Origin: Pseudomonas maumuensis
Lineage (GTDB): Bacteria; Pseudomonadota; Gammaproteobacteria; Pseudomonadales; Pseudomonadaceae
Assembly: GCF_019139675.1 (NCBI RefSeq)
Contig: NZ_CP077077.1
Location: 3,286,001-3,350,000 of the forward strand
Direction: 5' to 3'
DNA length: 64,000 nucleotides
The notes beneath the pieces were generated by a model. That model saw only the letters and a program-made list of their open reading frames with translations, did not search any database and was not told the DNA's origin. Below are positions 54,791-63,848 of this stretch, piece by piece; positions within the stretch are counted from its first letter, which is position 1; each line of letters starts with the position of its first letter. A program made the translations under genes and the position numbers.

Positions 54791-56851
54791 ATGTCCGATG
54801 CCCCTTCCCGCGAACACTTGCTTGCGCGCATCGCCGAACTCGAAGCCCAAGTTGCCCAGCATCAGTTCGAGCGCGCCTGTTTCGCCTTGCTGCGCAGCCA
54901 CATGACCGAGGGCTTTTGCGTCCTGGAAATGCTCGACGGTCCCGAGGGTGCCCTCAGTGACTACCGCTACATTCTGAACAATGCTGCCTGCGTGCATCAC
55001 ACCGCGCACCCCAAACACATGGGGCAGACCGTCCGCGAACTCATCCCGGACGAAGCCGATTCCTGGGTGCTGCGCTTCGCCGAGGTGGTGCGTACCGGGC
55101 AGCCGGCCCACTTCGAACAACGACTGGTCGCCACCGACCGGCATCTTTCCATTGCCGCCTACCCCCTTGGCCCACCCTGTGATCGACGGGTGGCGGTACT
55201 GTTCACCGGCATCCCAGCCAGCGACCAGATCACCAACACCCTGCTCGCAAGCGCGAGAAAACGCGCTGACGAAGCCACGACCAACAACAAGCTGCTGGGC
55301 GAGCTCGTCGACCATAGCCTGGCCAACGTGTTCGCCGCCGATCGCGACCTGCGTCTGATCGCCATCAACCGAACGGCCCGCGAGACGTTCGAGCGGCTGC
55401 ACGACTTCACGCCCAAGGTAGGCGATCACATTCCCAAGATCATGGCCATGCAGCCGGAAATCATGCGCAGCCTCGAGCCGGTTTGGCCGCGCGTACTGGC
55501 AGGCGAGGCCTTCGCCCAGACCATCAGCGTCGGTACTCCCGGGACTCAGCGCCATTACGACATGCGCTACAACCCATTGATCGACGCAGAAGGACAGATC
55601 CAGGGCGGTTACCTGTTCGCCTACGACATCACGGCCCGGATCCAAGAGCAGGAACAACTGCGCCAGACCGAGGAAGCCTTGCGCCAATCGCAAAAGATGG
55701 AAGCGATCGGCCAGCTGACAGGCGGGATCGCCCATGACTTCAACAACCTTCTGGGCGGCATTCTGGGCGCGCTGGAACTGGCGGAGAAACGCCTGAATGA
55801 AGGTCGCGCCGAGGCCTGCAGACACATGCTGGGCATTGTCCAGCAGAACGCCTCGCGTGCAAGCTCGCTGGTCCAGCGCCTGCTGGCGTTCGCCCGCCAG
55901 CAGGCGCTGATGCCGCAGGCGGTGGACGTACACCACCTGGTGGCCGGCATGCATGACCTGATCCACAGTTCGATCGACAGCAACATCCTCTTCGTCGATG
56001 CGACGCTGCCCGGGCAATGGCTGGTGCGCGTCGATCCCCCGCAGCTGGAAAGCGCCCTGCTCAACCTGTGCATCAACGCCCGTGATGCCATGCTCAAAGG
56101 CGGCATGCTGCGCATTGGCTGCCAGAATTGCGCACTCGATGCGATCCAGGCCGCCAGCTTGCAGCTCGAGCCCGGCGACTACTTGAAGATCGTGGTGGAG
56201 GACACCGGCTGCGGCATGCCCGAGAACATCACCACCCGGGCCATCGAGCCGTTCTTCACCACCAAGCCGCTAGGCCAGGGCACCGGCCTGGGTCTGTCCA
56301 TGGCCTATGGGCTGATACGCCAGTCCGGCGGACACCTGGATATCGACAGCACGCCGCAAGGCGGCACGCGCATCAACCTCTACCTGCCACGCAACGACAG
56401 CGCGGAACTGCTGGGTGCTTCCAGCGCTTACCCGACCGTCTCCCCAAGCCCATCCAACACCAACCGCTGCATCGTTTTGGTCGAAGACCAGCCGACGCTA
56501 CGCATGGTCATCCGCGAAGTCCTCGAGGAGCGCGGGTATCGTGTGCAAACCTATGCCGAGGGTACCCGTGCCGTACAGGCGCTCAGCCAGGGGCTGCGTC
56601 CGGCCTTGATAATTGCCGATATAGGGCTGCCGGGCGCTGTCGATGGCTACCAAGTGGCCAATGCTTATCGGGAGTACGACGATGAACTGCCGGTGTTGTT
56701 CATTACCGGTTACGGCAATGACCTGGAGATCGACAGGCTCAATACCGCCACGCGGACCGCCCTGCTGCACAAGCCTTTCGAGCTGACACTCCTGACCTCA
56801 CAAGTAGATCAGCTGCTCAGCGCAGCTCGCCATGGACCTGCCACGGTTTGA
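54791..56851 (+). CDS. PAS-containing hybrid histidine kinase (copy 1 of a tandem pair)
   Basis: 686 residues from the ATG at 54791. Coiled N-terminus, two PAS-like domains (about 30-160 and 180-295), HisKA with '[20 protein letters not shown]' (phospho-His in the AHDFNN box), HATPase ('[12 protein letters not shown]', 'DTGCGMPEN', '[12 protein letters not shown]') and a C-terminal receiver ('VLVEDQPTLRMVI', Asp in 'LIIADIGLPG'). No membrane segment, so a cytoplasmic sensor. No Hpt and no separate output response regulator nearby. Shares its whole layout with the next gene. Confidence 0.9.
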   Translation: MSDAPSREHLLARIAELEAQVAQHQFERACFALLRSHMTEGFCVLEMLDGPEGALSDYRYILNNAACVHHTAHPKHMGQTVRELIPDEADSWVLRFAEVVRTGQPAHFEQRLVATDRHLSIAAYPLGPPCDRRVAVLFTGIPASDQITNTLLASARKRADEATTNNKLLGELVDHSLANVFAADRDLRLIAINRTARETFERLHDFTPKVGDHIPKIMAMQPEIMRSLEPVWPRVLAGEAFAQTISVGTPGTQRHYDMRYNPLIDAEGQIQGGYLFAYDITARIQEQEQLRQTEEALRQSQKMEAIGQLTGGIAHDFNNLLGGILGALELAEKRLNEGRAEACRHMLGIVQQNASRASSLVQRLLAFARQQALMPQAVDVHHLVAGMHDLIHSSIDSNILFVDATLPGQWLVRVDPPQLESALLNLCINARDAMLKGGMLRIGCQNCALDAIQAASLQLEPGDYLKIVVEDTGCGMPENITTRAIEPFFTTKPLGQGTGLGLSMAYGLIRQSGGHLDIDSTPQGGTRINLYLPRNDSAELLGASSAYPTVSPSPSNTNRCIVLVEDQPTLRMVIREVLEERGYRVQTYAEGTRAVQALSQGLRPALIIADIGLPGAVDGYQVANAYREYDDELPVLFITGYGNDLEIDRLNTATRTALLHKPFELTLLTSQVDQLLSAARHGPATV

Positions 56852-57018
56852 CGCTAAACACCAGCCCGCCACTCGATCGCCACGGGGCCAGTCGAGCGAT
56901 GGCAAACGAAGTTTTGCGCCAGGAGAGGAATGCAGTACCGGGGGTGCTGCCCAAACCTTTCGCGTTCGAGCAATACTCGAACACATGAAGCAACTCACAC
57001 TGACAAGGAGTCCCGTCG

Positions 57019-59112
57019 ATGTCGCTTCGCTCCCACAGCGAGAGCCATGACCAGCTGCATACCCTGCGTGAGGCGCTCGATCAGGAACGCGACCGCAATG
57101 CCTGCCTTACGCGCGAGCTTGGGCAACTACGCGAGCAAGTTCGCGAGGCCGAGCGCTATCGTTTCCTGTTCGAGACCATGGAAGAAGGCTTCTGCATCAT
57201 TCAGTTCATCGCCGGCGCGGATGGCCGATGGGTCGACTACCACCACCTGATGGCCAACCCTGCCTATTGCCGTCATGCCGGCCTGCCCGATGTGGTCGGA
57301 CGCACACTGCGCGAAGTCATTCCCGATGAAGCCGACATCTGGCTGGAACGCTTCGGCCATGTGGCGCGCACCGGTGAGCCGATCTACTTCGAGCACGAAC
57401 TGTATGCCACCAACCGCTACCTAGGGCTGGCGGCGATTCGTGTCGAACCCGCCGAGCATCATCAGGTAGCGGTCATCTTTCGCGACGTGACTGCGCGCAA
57501 GCGCGCCGAAATGGCCTTACAAGTGCTCAATACGCAACTGGAACAACGCATCGAACAGGCGCTGGCCGAACGCAAGGTATTCGCCGACCTGATCGACGCC
57601 AGTGTCGCGTGTGTGCAGGTGGTGGACAGGCAGATGCGCTGGCAGGCCATCAATGCCGCCACCCGCGTCGAGTTCCAGCGCATCTTCGCCTTTCAGCCCG
57701 AAATCGTCGCACCATTGTCGGTTGAGTTCGCTGCCGCCACGGACGATTGCCAACGCTCATTGGCGCTGTGGCGCAGGGCACTGGCCGGGGAAGCCTTCAT
57801 GACCATCGAAGCGTTCGGTCAAGGCGATGGACGGCGACACTACGAAATGCGCTTCGCCCCCTTGCTCGGTAGCGGCGACGATCCCCTTGGCGCCTATCTG
57901 TTCGCCTACGACGTCACGGAACGAATCGAGGAGCAACAACGTCTGGCGCACGCCGAGCACGCCTTGCGCCAAGCGCAGAAGATGGAAGCCGTGGGGCAGC
58001 TCACCGGCGGTGTCGCCCATGACTTCAACAACCTGCTCGGCGGCATACTCGGCGCGCTTGACCTGGCCGGGCAACGCCTGCAGCAGCAACGTCACGACGC
58101 TGTGCCCCCGCTGCTGGGCAATGCCCAGGACGCGGCGCAACGTGCCGCCTCGCTGGTACATCGTCTGCTGGCATTTTCCCGGCAACAGACCTTGCTGCCC
58201 GAGCCAACGGCGGTAACTGCGCTGGTCGACGGCATGCGTGATCTGATTGCCCGTAGTGTCGGGCCGCATATCGAGGTGTATTGCCAAAGCGACGATGACC
58301 TCTGGACGGTGCGCATCGACCCACCGCAGCTGGAAAGCGCGCTGCTCAATCTATGCATCAACGCCCGCGACGCCATCGTCGCCAGTGGCACGGTCAGCAT
58401 CACCTGCCACAATGTGGCGCTCGACGAACACCAGGCCGCGCCCCTGGACCTGAGCCCCGGGCAGTACGTGCGAATCAGTGTGAGCGACACTGGGCGCGGT
58501 ATGGACCCTCAGGTGCTGGCCAGGGCGGTGGATCCGTTCTTCACCACCAAACCGCTTGGCCAGGGGACCGGTCTTGGTCTCTCGATGATCTTCGGTTTCG
58601 TGCGCCAGTCCGGGGGGCAGATAAAGATCGATTCGATACTTGGGCAAGGCACATGCGTGAACCTCTACCTGCCACGTCATCACAGCGCGGCGCCGCGCAT
58701 GCCTGCGCCGATTGACGCGGCTATACCCGTGCCGAGCGCTCAGGCCGCACGGCACGTTGTGGTGGTCGAGGACGAGGTGGCCATGCGGGTGGTGATCGGG
58801 GAGGTCCTGGAGGACCTGGGTCATCAGGCACAGATGTACGAAAACGGCCCCCAGGTGCTGGCGGCGCTCCAGGCGAGCACCGCACCAGACCTGCTGATCA
58901 GTGACGTTGGCTTGCCGGGCGGCCTCAATGGCCGGCAAGTGGCCGGTGCATTGCGCCTGCGCTACCCAGGTTTGAAGGTGCTGTTCGTCACCGGCTACGA
59001 CGAAACGGCCGCCCTGCGCGATGGCGCCCTCGAGGAAGGCATGAGCGTGCTCACCAAACCGTTTTCCTTGAAGCAACTGGCGACGCGGGTTAACCGGATG
59101 CTGCAGGACTGA
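57019..59112 (+). CDS. PAS-containing hybrid histidine kinase (copy 2 of a tandem pair)
   Basis: 697 residues; AAGGAG lies 9 bases before the ATG. Long N-terminal coiled coil (about 8-50), PAS 1 (about 50-165: [20 protein letters not shown]), linking coil, PAS 2 (about 190-300), HisKA ('[20 protein letters not shown]'), HATPase ('DTGRGMDPQ', '[12 protein letters not shown]') and receiver ('[13 protein letters not shown]', Asp in '[10 protein letters not shown]'). Blocks shared almost letter for letter with copy 1 ([35 protein letters not shown]) show a duplication. Soluble; signal and target unknown. Confidence 0.9.
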   Translation: MSLRSHSESHDQLHTLREALDQERDRNACLTRELGQLREQVREAERYRFLFETMEEGFCIIQFIAGADGRWVDYHHLMANPAYCRHAGLPDVVGRTLREVIPDEADIWLERFGHVARTGEPIYFEHELYATNRYLGLAAIRVEPAEHHQVAVIFRDVTARKRAEMALQVLNTQLEQRIEQALAERKVFADLIDASVACVQVVDRQMRWQAINAATRVEFQRIFAFQPEIVAPLSVEFAAATDDCQRSLALWRRALAGEAFMTIEAFGQGDGRRHYEMRFAPLLGSGDDPLGAYLFAYDVTERIEEQQRLAHAEHALRQAQKMEAVGQLTGGVAHDFNNLLGGILGALDLAGQRLQQQRHDAVPPLLGNAQDAAQRAASLVHRLLAFSRQQTLLPEPTAVTALVDGMRDLIARSVGPHIEVYCQSDDDLWTVRIDPPQLESALLNLCINARDAIVASGTVSITCHNVALDEHQAAPLDLSPGQYVRISVSDTGRGMDPQVLARAVDPFFTTKPLGQGTGLGLSMIFGFVRQSGGQIKIDSILGQGTCVNLYLPRHHSAAPRMPAPIDAAIPVPSAQAARHVVVVEDEVAMRVVIGEVLEDLGHQAQMYENGPQVLAALQASTAPDLLISDVGLPGGLNGRQVAGALRLRYPGLKVLFVTGYDETAALRDGALEEGMSVLTKPFSLKQLATRVNRMLQD

Positions 59113-59212
59113 GGCATGCGAGTGTCCTGTCTCGGTACTACGTGTTCTTCTGGCGAGCGGTGTTCGGCCAAGGCGCCGCCAAAAGTGAGCAGCTTAGTTG
59201 CGAGACAGACCC

Positions 59213-59959
59213 CTAGCGGCCGCCACCCAGGTCGATGAAGCTGCCGGTCGAGTAGGATGCTTTGTCCGAAAGCAGCCATAGGATCGCTTCGGCCACTTCC
59301 TCAGGCTGGCCGCCACGCCCCATCGGCAGGCCAGGCTCGAGCTTGCCGACCCGATCCGGATCGCCGCTCAGGGCGTGGAACCCGGTGTGGATGTACCCAG
59401 GCCGCACGCCATTGACACGTACCCCCTCGCCCGCCACTTCCTTGGCCAGGCCGAGGGTGAAGGTATCCAGCGCGCCCTTGGACGCGGCGTAGTCGACATA
59501 CTCGTTGGGCGAACCCAAACGCGCGGCCACCGACGACACATTGACGATCGCCCCGCCCTGCCCGCCATGCCGTCGGGCCATGCGCAGCAAGGCATGCTTG
59601 GCGCACAGCATCGGCCCGACCACGTTGGTCTTCATCACCTTGAGCAGGCGAAACTCGGACATCTCCTCGACCCGGCTCTGCTGGCCGATGGTGCCGGCAT
59701 TGTTGACCAGCGCGGTGACTGGCCCGAGCTCCTGGTCGACGCACTGGAACAGCCGCACCACTTCGTCCTCGACGCTGGCGTCGGCGCGCACCGCGATGGC
59801 CTCGGCCCCCAGCGCGCGGACCTGCGCCAGCATCGCCTCGGCGGCCTGGTCATCAGCGTGGTAGTTGATGCAGATGCGGTAACCCTGTTGCGCCGCCAGC
59901 AACGCGGTGGCGGCGCCGATGCCCCGGCTGGCGCCGGTAATGACGATGACCTTGTCCAT
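59213..59959 (-). CDS. Short-chain dehydrogenase/reductase (SDR)
   Basis: 248 residues from the ATG at 59959. Classical SDR: cofactor motif TGASRGIG (about 8-15), 'NNAGTIGQ', catalytic Ser in 'IVNVSSVAARLG', Tyr/Lys in 'YVDYAASKGAL' (YxxxK), and 'RPGYIHTGFH'. The residue after beta-2 region (NYHADD) has no clear acidic cofactor selector, so NADP(H) is likely. Substrate unknown; similar proteins are annotated as sugar or 3-oxoacyl reductases. Confidence 0.92.
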   Translation of the reverse strand: MDKVIVITGASRGIGAATALLAAQQGYRICINYHADDQAAEAMLAQVRALGAEAIAVRADASVEDEVVRLFQCVDQELGPVTALVNNAGTIGQQSRVEEMSEFRLLKVMKTNVVGPMLCAKHALLRMARRHGGQGGAIVNVSSVAARLGSPNEYVDYAASKGALDTFTLGLAKEVAGEGVRVNGVRPGYIHTGFHALSGDPDRVGKLEPGLPMGRGGQPEEVAEAILWLLSDKASYSTGSFIDLGGGR

Positions 59960-60033
59960 GAGCCTGCCAAGTAGTCTGGAAAAGACCTTCAAGACTAGGG
60001 GAAATACCATCATTTGAAAACCTGGCTTGGCCT

Positions 60034-60109
60034 CATCGCTGGCAAGCCAGCTCCCACAGAAAAGCAGCAGGCATGCACAATCGCTGTGGGAGCCGGCTTG
60101 CCGGCGATG
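60034..60109. repeat. REP doublet (inverted pair)
   Basis: Two 26-base arms in inverted orientation (60034-60059, CATCGCTGGCAAGCCAGCTC start; 60084-60109, end GGCTTGCCGGCGATG), differing at a few bases, with a 24-base spacer. This is the 'ggcaagccagctcccacag' REP type widespread in fluorescent pseudomonads. It lies between the SDR start and the efflux-pump stop and may stabilise or terminate the pump transcript. Confidence 0.85.
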
Positions 60110-60127
60110 CGCTGACTAGCGCCGGGA

Positions 60128-61663
60128 TCAATGCCCCGCCGACGCCGGCCCAGCCTTGGCCGTGAACGGTGGTTTGGCCAGCCACACCAACAGGATCAAC
60201 CCGGCGAACACCCAGGTCAGCAAGGTGAAGTAGTCCACCGTCGACATCATGTACGCCTGGCTGTTGAGGATCTGCTCCAGCTTCGCGTAGTTCTGCGGGC
60301 TGGCTCCGCCCAGTTGTTCCAGGGTCTGGCGGGTGGCCGGCTCGAAGGTGCTGATGTGCTCGCTCAGATAAGCATGGTGCTGGTCGGCCCGACGGATCCA
60401 GATCCAGGTGGTCAGCGACGCGGCGAAACTGCCACCCAGGGTGCGCAGGAACGTCGCCAGCCCCGAGCCGTCGGCGATCTGGTGCGGTGGCAGGTCCGAC
60501 AGCAGGATGCTCAGGGTCGGCATGAAGAACAGCGCCACGCCGATGCCCATGAACAGCTGCACCAAAGCGATATGCAGGAAGTCCACCTCGTTGGTGAAAC
60601 CGGCGCGCATGTAGCAGCTGGTGCCGATTGCCAGAAAGGCGATACCGGCCAGCAGGCGCAGGTCGAAACGGTGCGCGTACTTGCCCACGAACGGCGACAT
60701 CAGCACCGGCAACAGGCCGATCGGCGCCACCGCCAGGCCCGCCCAGGTGGCGGTGTAGCCCATCTGGGTCTGCAGCCATTGCGGCAGGATCAGGTTGATG
60801 CCGAAGAACCCCGCGTAGCCGCCCACCAGCACCAGGGTGCCGATGCGGAAGTTGCGGTGCACGAACAGGCGCAGGTTGACCACCGGGTGGCGGTCGGTCA
60901 GCTCCCAGATGACGAACACCGCCAGGAACACCACCGAGATCAGCGTGCCGATGACGATGAACGACGACTCGAACCAGTCCAGGTCGTTGCCCTTGTCGAG
61001 CACCACCTGCAAGGCGCCGACACCGACGATCAGGGTCAGCAGGCCGATGTAGTCCATGGGCTGGCGGCTGGTGACCACCGGTCGCGTGCGCATCTGCTGG
61101 CGCACCACGGCGGCGGCGAACAGGCCGATCGGCACGTTGATGAAGAAGATCCACGGCCAACTGTAGCTGTCGGTGATCCAGCCGCCGAGGATCGGCCCGG
61201 CAATCGGCGCGACCACCGTGACCATCGCCAGCAACGCCAGGGCCATCCCCCGTTTCGCTGGAGGGTACACGGCAATCAGCAGGGTCTGGGTCATCGGGTA
61301 CAACGGGCCGGCTACTACGCCCTGGAGCACACGGAAGAACACCAGCTCGGGCATCGACTGGGCGATACCGCAGAGGAACGACGCCAGTACGAACAGCAGC
61401 GTGGCCCAGATGAACAGCTTCACTTCGCCGAAGCGCCGGCTCAGCCAGCCGGTCAGTGGCAGGGCGATGGCGTTGCTCACCGCGAACGAGGTGATCACCC
61501 AGGTGCCCTGCTCCGAGCTCACCCCGAGGTTGCCGGAAATGGTCGGCAACGCCACGTTGGCGATGGTGGTGTCGAGCACCTGCATGAACGTCGCCAGGGA
61601 CAGCCCGATCGTGGTCAGCAGCAGGCTCGGCGGGGTGAACTGCGCGGGGGCCGCCTGGCTCAT
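60128..61663 (-). CDS. DHA2-family multidrug efflux MFS permease (EmrB/QacA-like)
   Basis: 511 residues with 14 membrane helices. 'FMQVLDTTIANVALPTISGN' (motif D1) near the N-terminus, 'WVITSFAVSNAIALPLTGWL', 'LQGVVAGPLYPMTQTL' and the motif C region 'VTVVAPIAGPILGGWITDSY' are typical of EmrB. It works as a proton-driven drug pump together with the EmrA-like adaptor, whose gene overlaps it by 4 bases (ATGA). No outer-membrane TolC-like gene is in the operon. Confidence 0.93.
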   Translation of the reverse strand: MSQAAPAQFTPPSLLLTTIGLSLATFMQVLDTTIANVALPTISGNLGVSSEQGTWVITSFAVSNAIALPLTGWLSRRFGEVKLFIWATLLFVLASFLCGIAQSMPELVFFRVLQGVVAGPLYPMTQTLLIAVYPPAKRGMALALLAMVTVVAPIAGPILGGWITDSYSWPWIFFINVPIGLFAAAVVRQQMRTRPVVTSRQPMDYIGLLTLIVGVGALQVVLDKGNDLDWFESSFIVIGTLISVVFLAVFVIWELTDRHPVVNLRLFVHRNFRIGTLVLVGGYAGFFGINLILPQWLQTQMGYTATWAGLAVAPIGLLPVLMSPFVGKYAHRFDLRLLAGIAFLAIGTSCYMRAGFTNEVDFLHIALVQLFMGIGVALFFMPTLSILLSDLPPHQIADGSGLATFLRTLGGSFAASLTTWIWIRRADQHHAYLSEHISTFEPATRQTLEQLGGASPQNYAKLEQILNSQAYMMSTVDYFTLLTWVFAGLILLVWLAKPPFTAKAGPASAGH

Positions 61664-62853
61664 CGCTGGGCCGTCTTGCCGGTGGCGCTGTTCTCGTGGA
61701 TCAGCCGGGCGATCAGGTCATCGGCCTCGACCAGCTGGCGGTCGTACACCTCGGTGGTATAGCTGGCCTGCTGCGGCGGTTGCTGGGCCAGCGCCGGACC
61801 GCTCTGGTCGTGCAGGTCGACTTCGGCGACGGTGGACAGGCCGATGCGCAGCGGGTGGGTCTTCAACTGTTCGGGGGCCAGATGGATACGTACCGGTACT
61901 CGCTGGACGATCTTGATCCAGTTGCCGGTGGCGTTCTGCGCCGGCAACAGGGCAAAGGCGCTGCCGGTGCCGGCGCCGAGGCTGTCGACGGTGCCGGAGT
62001 AGGTCACTTCGCTGCCGTACAGGTCGGCGGTGATTTCCACCGGCTGGCCGATGCGCATGTCGCGCAGCTGGGTTTCCTTGAAGTTGGCGTCGACCCACAC
62101 CTCGTCCAGCGGAATCACCGCCATGGTCGCGGTGCCCGGCTGCAGGCGCTGGCCCAGTTGCACGGTGCGCTTGGCGACATAGCCGGTGACCGGCGCCACC
62201 AGCGTGGTGCGGGCATGGTCCAGGTAGGCCTGGCGCAGGTCGGCGGCGGCGGCCATCACTTCCGGGTGCGACGAGACCACCGTGTCGTCGACCAGCGCGG
62301 TGCTGGTGTTGAGTTGCTGGCGGGCACTGTTGACGGCGGCCTGGGCCACGGTCAGGTCATCGCGGGAGTGGGCGACTTCCTCGGCGGCGATGGCACCGCT
62401 GTCGGCCAACACCTTGCGTCGGTTGTAGTCCTGCTGGGCCTTCTGCAGCTCGGCCTGGCGGGTCTGCAATTGCGCCTTGAGCGAATCGACATTGCTGTAC
62501 AGCCCGCGCACCTGGCGCACGGTACGCGCCAGCTTGGCCTCGGCGGCCTGCAGGGCAACTTCGCTGTCGGCTGGATCGAAACGCAGCAGCACCTGGCCGG
62601 CATGCACCAGGTCGCCGTCGTCGGCGCCGATGCTGGTGACGGTGCCAGTGACCAGCGGGGTGATTTCCACGACGTTGCCATTGACGTAGGCGTCATCGGT
62701 GCTTTCGTGCCAGCGCCCGACCAGGCTGTACCAGGCCCAGGTGCCGGCACCGGCGAGGATCAGGATCAGCAACAGGGCCAGCAGCCAGGCCTTGCGCTTG
62801 CCCGAGTTGTCAGGCTCAGGGGCCGGGGTGGAGGTGTCAGCGGGAGTGGCCAT
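61660..62853 (-). CDS. EmrA-like HlyD-family membrane-fusion protein
   Basis: 397 residues. Short cytoplasmic N-terminus, one membrane helix (about 24-44, LLALLLILILAGAGTWAWY), lipoyl-like half motif 'ESTDDAYVNGNVVEITPLVT', a coiled-coil hairpin (about 95-205) and the beta-barrel 'VAPVTGYVAKRTVQLGQRLQ'. It links the EmrB-like pump to an outer-membrane channel across the periplasm. It lies between the MarR gene (30-base gap) and the pump gene. Confidence 0.93.
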   Translation of the reverse strand: MATPADTSTPAPEPDNSGKRKAWLLALLLILILAGAGTWAWYSLVGRWHESTDDAYVNGNVVEITPLVTGTVTSIGADDGDLVHAGQVLLRFDPADSEVALQAAEAKLARTVRQVRGLYSNVDSLKAQLQTRQAELQKAQQDYNRRKVLADSGAIAAEEVAHSRDDLTVAQAAVNSARQQLNTSTALVDDTVVSSHPEVMAAAADLRQAYLDHARTTLVAPVTGYVAKRTVQLGQRLQPGTATMAVIPLDEVWVDANFKETQLRDMRIGQPVEITADLYGSEVTYSGTVDSLGAGTGSAFALLPAQNATGNWIKIVQRVPVRIHLAPEQLKTHPLRIGLSTVAEVDLHDQSGPALAQQPPQQASYTTEVYDRQLVEADDLIARLIHENSATGKTAQR

Positions 62854-62883
62854 GACAATACCTTGGAAAATACGTGACTGGGA

Positions 62884-63357
62884 TCAACGGTCGCCGAAAC
62901 GGCGGATCGTCAGGGGGTCGCCGGCGCTGAGCAGGACTTTGGCGAGCAGTTGCTCGAGGGTCTTGAGTTCCTCGGGCTGCAGCACGCCGACCAATTCGTT
63001 CATTGCCGCCGCGCCGACCTGGGGCAGGCGGTCGGCCAGGCGCTGGCCGTCGGCGGTCAGCGCCAGGCGCACCTGGCGGCGGTCGTCGGGGCAGCGGTTG
63101 CGCAGGATCAAGCCCTTCTGCTCGAGGCGGTCGAGCATGCGGGTCATCGAACCGCTGTCCAGGCCCAGGTAACGGCACAGTTCGGCCGGGGTATCGACCT
63201 GGTACTGGGTGACGATGATCAGCACCTTGAACTGGGCGGCCGTGACGCCATCGGCTTCGAGGTGCCAGTCGAGGATGCGGTCCTTGAGCAGCGCGGCGCG
63301 GCCAAGCAGCATGCCGATGGCACAGGTCTGGAAATTTTCCGGGGTGAAATGGGACAT
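62884..63357 (-). CDS. MarR-family repressor of the emrAB-like operon
   Basis: 157 residues. Winged helix-turn-helix (about 40-115): 'TAAQFKVLIIVTQYQVDTPA', 'LCRYLGLDSGSMTRMLDRLE' and wing 'RNRCPDDRRQVRLALTADG'. It has the DxRxxR-type wing typical of MarR. First gene of the operon and the probable ligand-responsive repressor of its own promoter, whose elements can be read just upstream. Confidence 0.93.
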   Translation of the reverse strand: MSHFTPENFQTCAIGMLLGRAALLKDRILDWHLEADGVTAAQFKVLIIVTQYQVDTPAELCRYLGLDSGSMTRMLDRLEQKGLILRNRCPDDRRQVRLALTADGQRLADRLPQVGAAAMNELVGVLQPEELKTLEQLLAKVLLSAGDPLTIRRFGDR

Positions 63358-63386
63358 CGGCGGCCTGCTCGGGTAATTGTGTGGAA

Positions 63387-63414
63387 ATATTACTGCTTAG
63401 GCAGTGAATGTCAA
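63387..63414 (-). promoter_or_regulatory. Sigma-70 promoter with embedded palindrome for the marR-emrAB operon
   Basis: On the minus strand: -35 TTGACA (63414-63409), 16-base spacer, -10 TAATAT (63392-63387). The spacer contains ACTGC CTAA GCAGT (63392-63405), a symmetric site suited to a MarR dimer that would block RNA polymerase. The expected leader before the MarR start (63357) is about 20-25 bases. Confidence 0.75.
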
Positions 63415-63544
63415 AGCCTTGATTAGGAGGCTAAATAAATATTTATCGGGAGGGGGTGGAAGCGTCAGCGCTTGCTGTGTGGAGTCGGGCTGTTGCGTAT
63501 TCATGAAAGGAGCGCCGCCTGAGGCGGGATGCTCGACGTTAGAG

Positions 63545-63823
63545 TTGCAGTGCCTGTCAGATCGAGCGCCGCCCGCGCGGCGCATCGCGGATGAATCCGC
63601 TCCTACACTTGTTGCAACGTACCGAACCTGTCAGGCCATGGTTGCCAGCCTTGGCGCAAGGCTTGAGACAGGTGGGGCAGCAGCAATGCCCACCGAAAAA
63701 TCGCGTCGAGCAACAAGGCTATCAACCATGGCCTATCAGGCATGGCCACGTTGCAAAAGATGTAGGAGCGGATTCATCCGCGATGCGCCGCGCGGGCGGC
63801 GCTCGATCTGACAGGCGCTGCAA
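63545..63823. repeat. REPIN/MITE-like element with 56-bp perfect inverted arms
   Basis: Left arm 63552-63607 and right arm 63761-63816 are exact reverse complements (56 bases, starting GCCTGTCAGATCGAGC). Past one mismatch the match extends outward to 63545 and 63823, and an inner TTGCAACGT / ACGTTGCAA pair lies at 63612-63620 and 63748-63756. Each arm contains its own REP palindrome GCGCCGCCCGCGCGGCGC. The 153-base centre carries no gene. This fits a REP doublet mobilised as a unit. Confidence 0.85.
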
Positions 63824-63848
63824 GCGTTGAGACGAACACCCGAAGCCG

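Noticed and set aside
53696..56017. 773-codon minus-strand frame opposite the MocR and first kinase genes
   Set aside because: It spans two real genes and the gap between them and has no domain signature.
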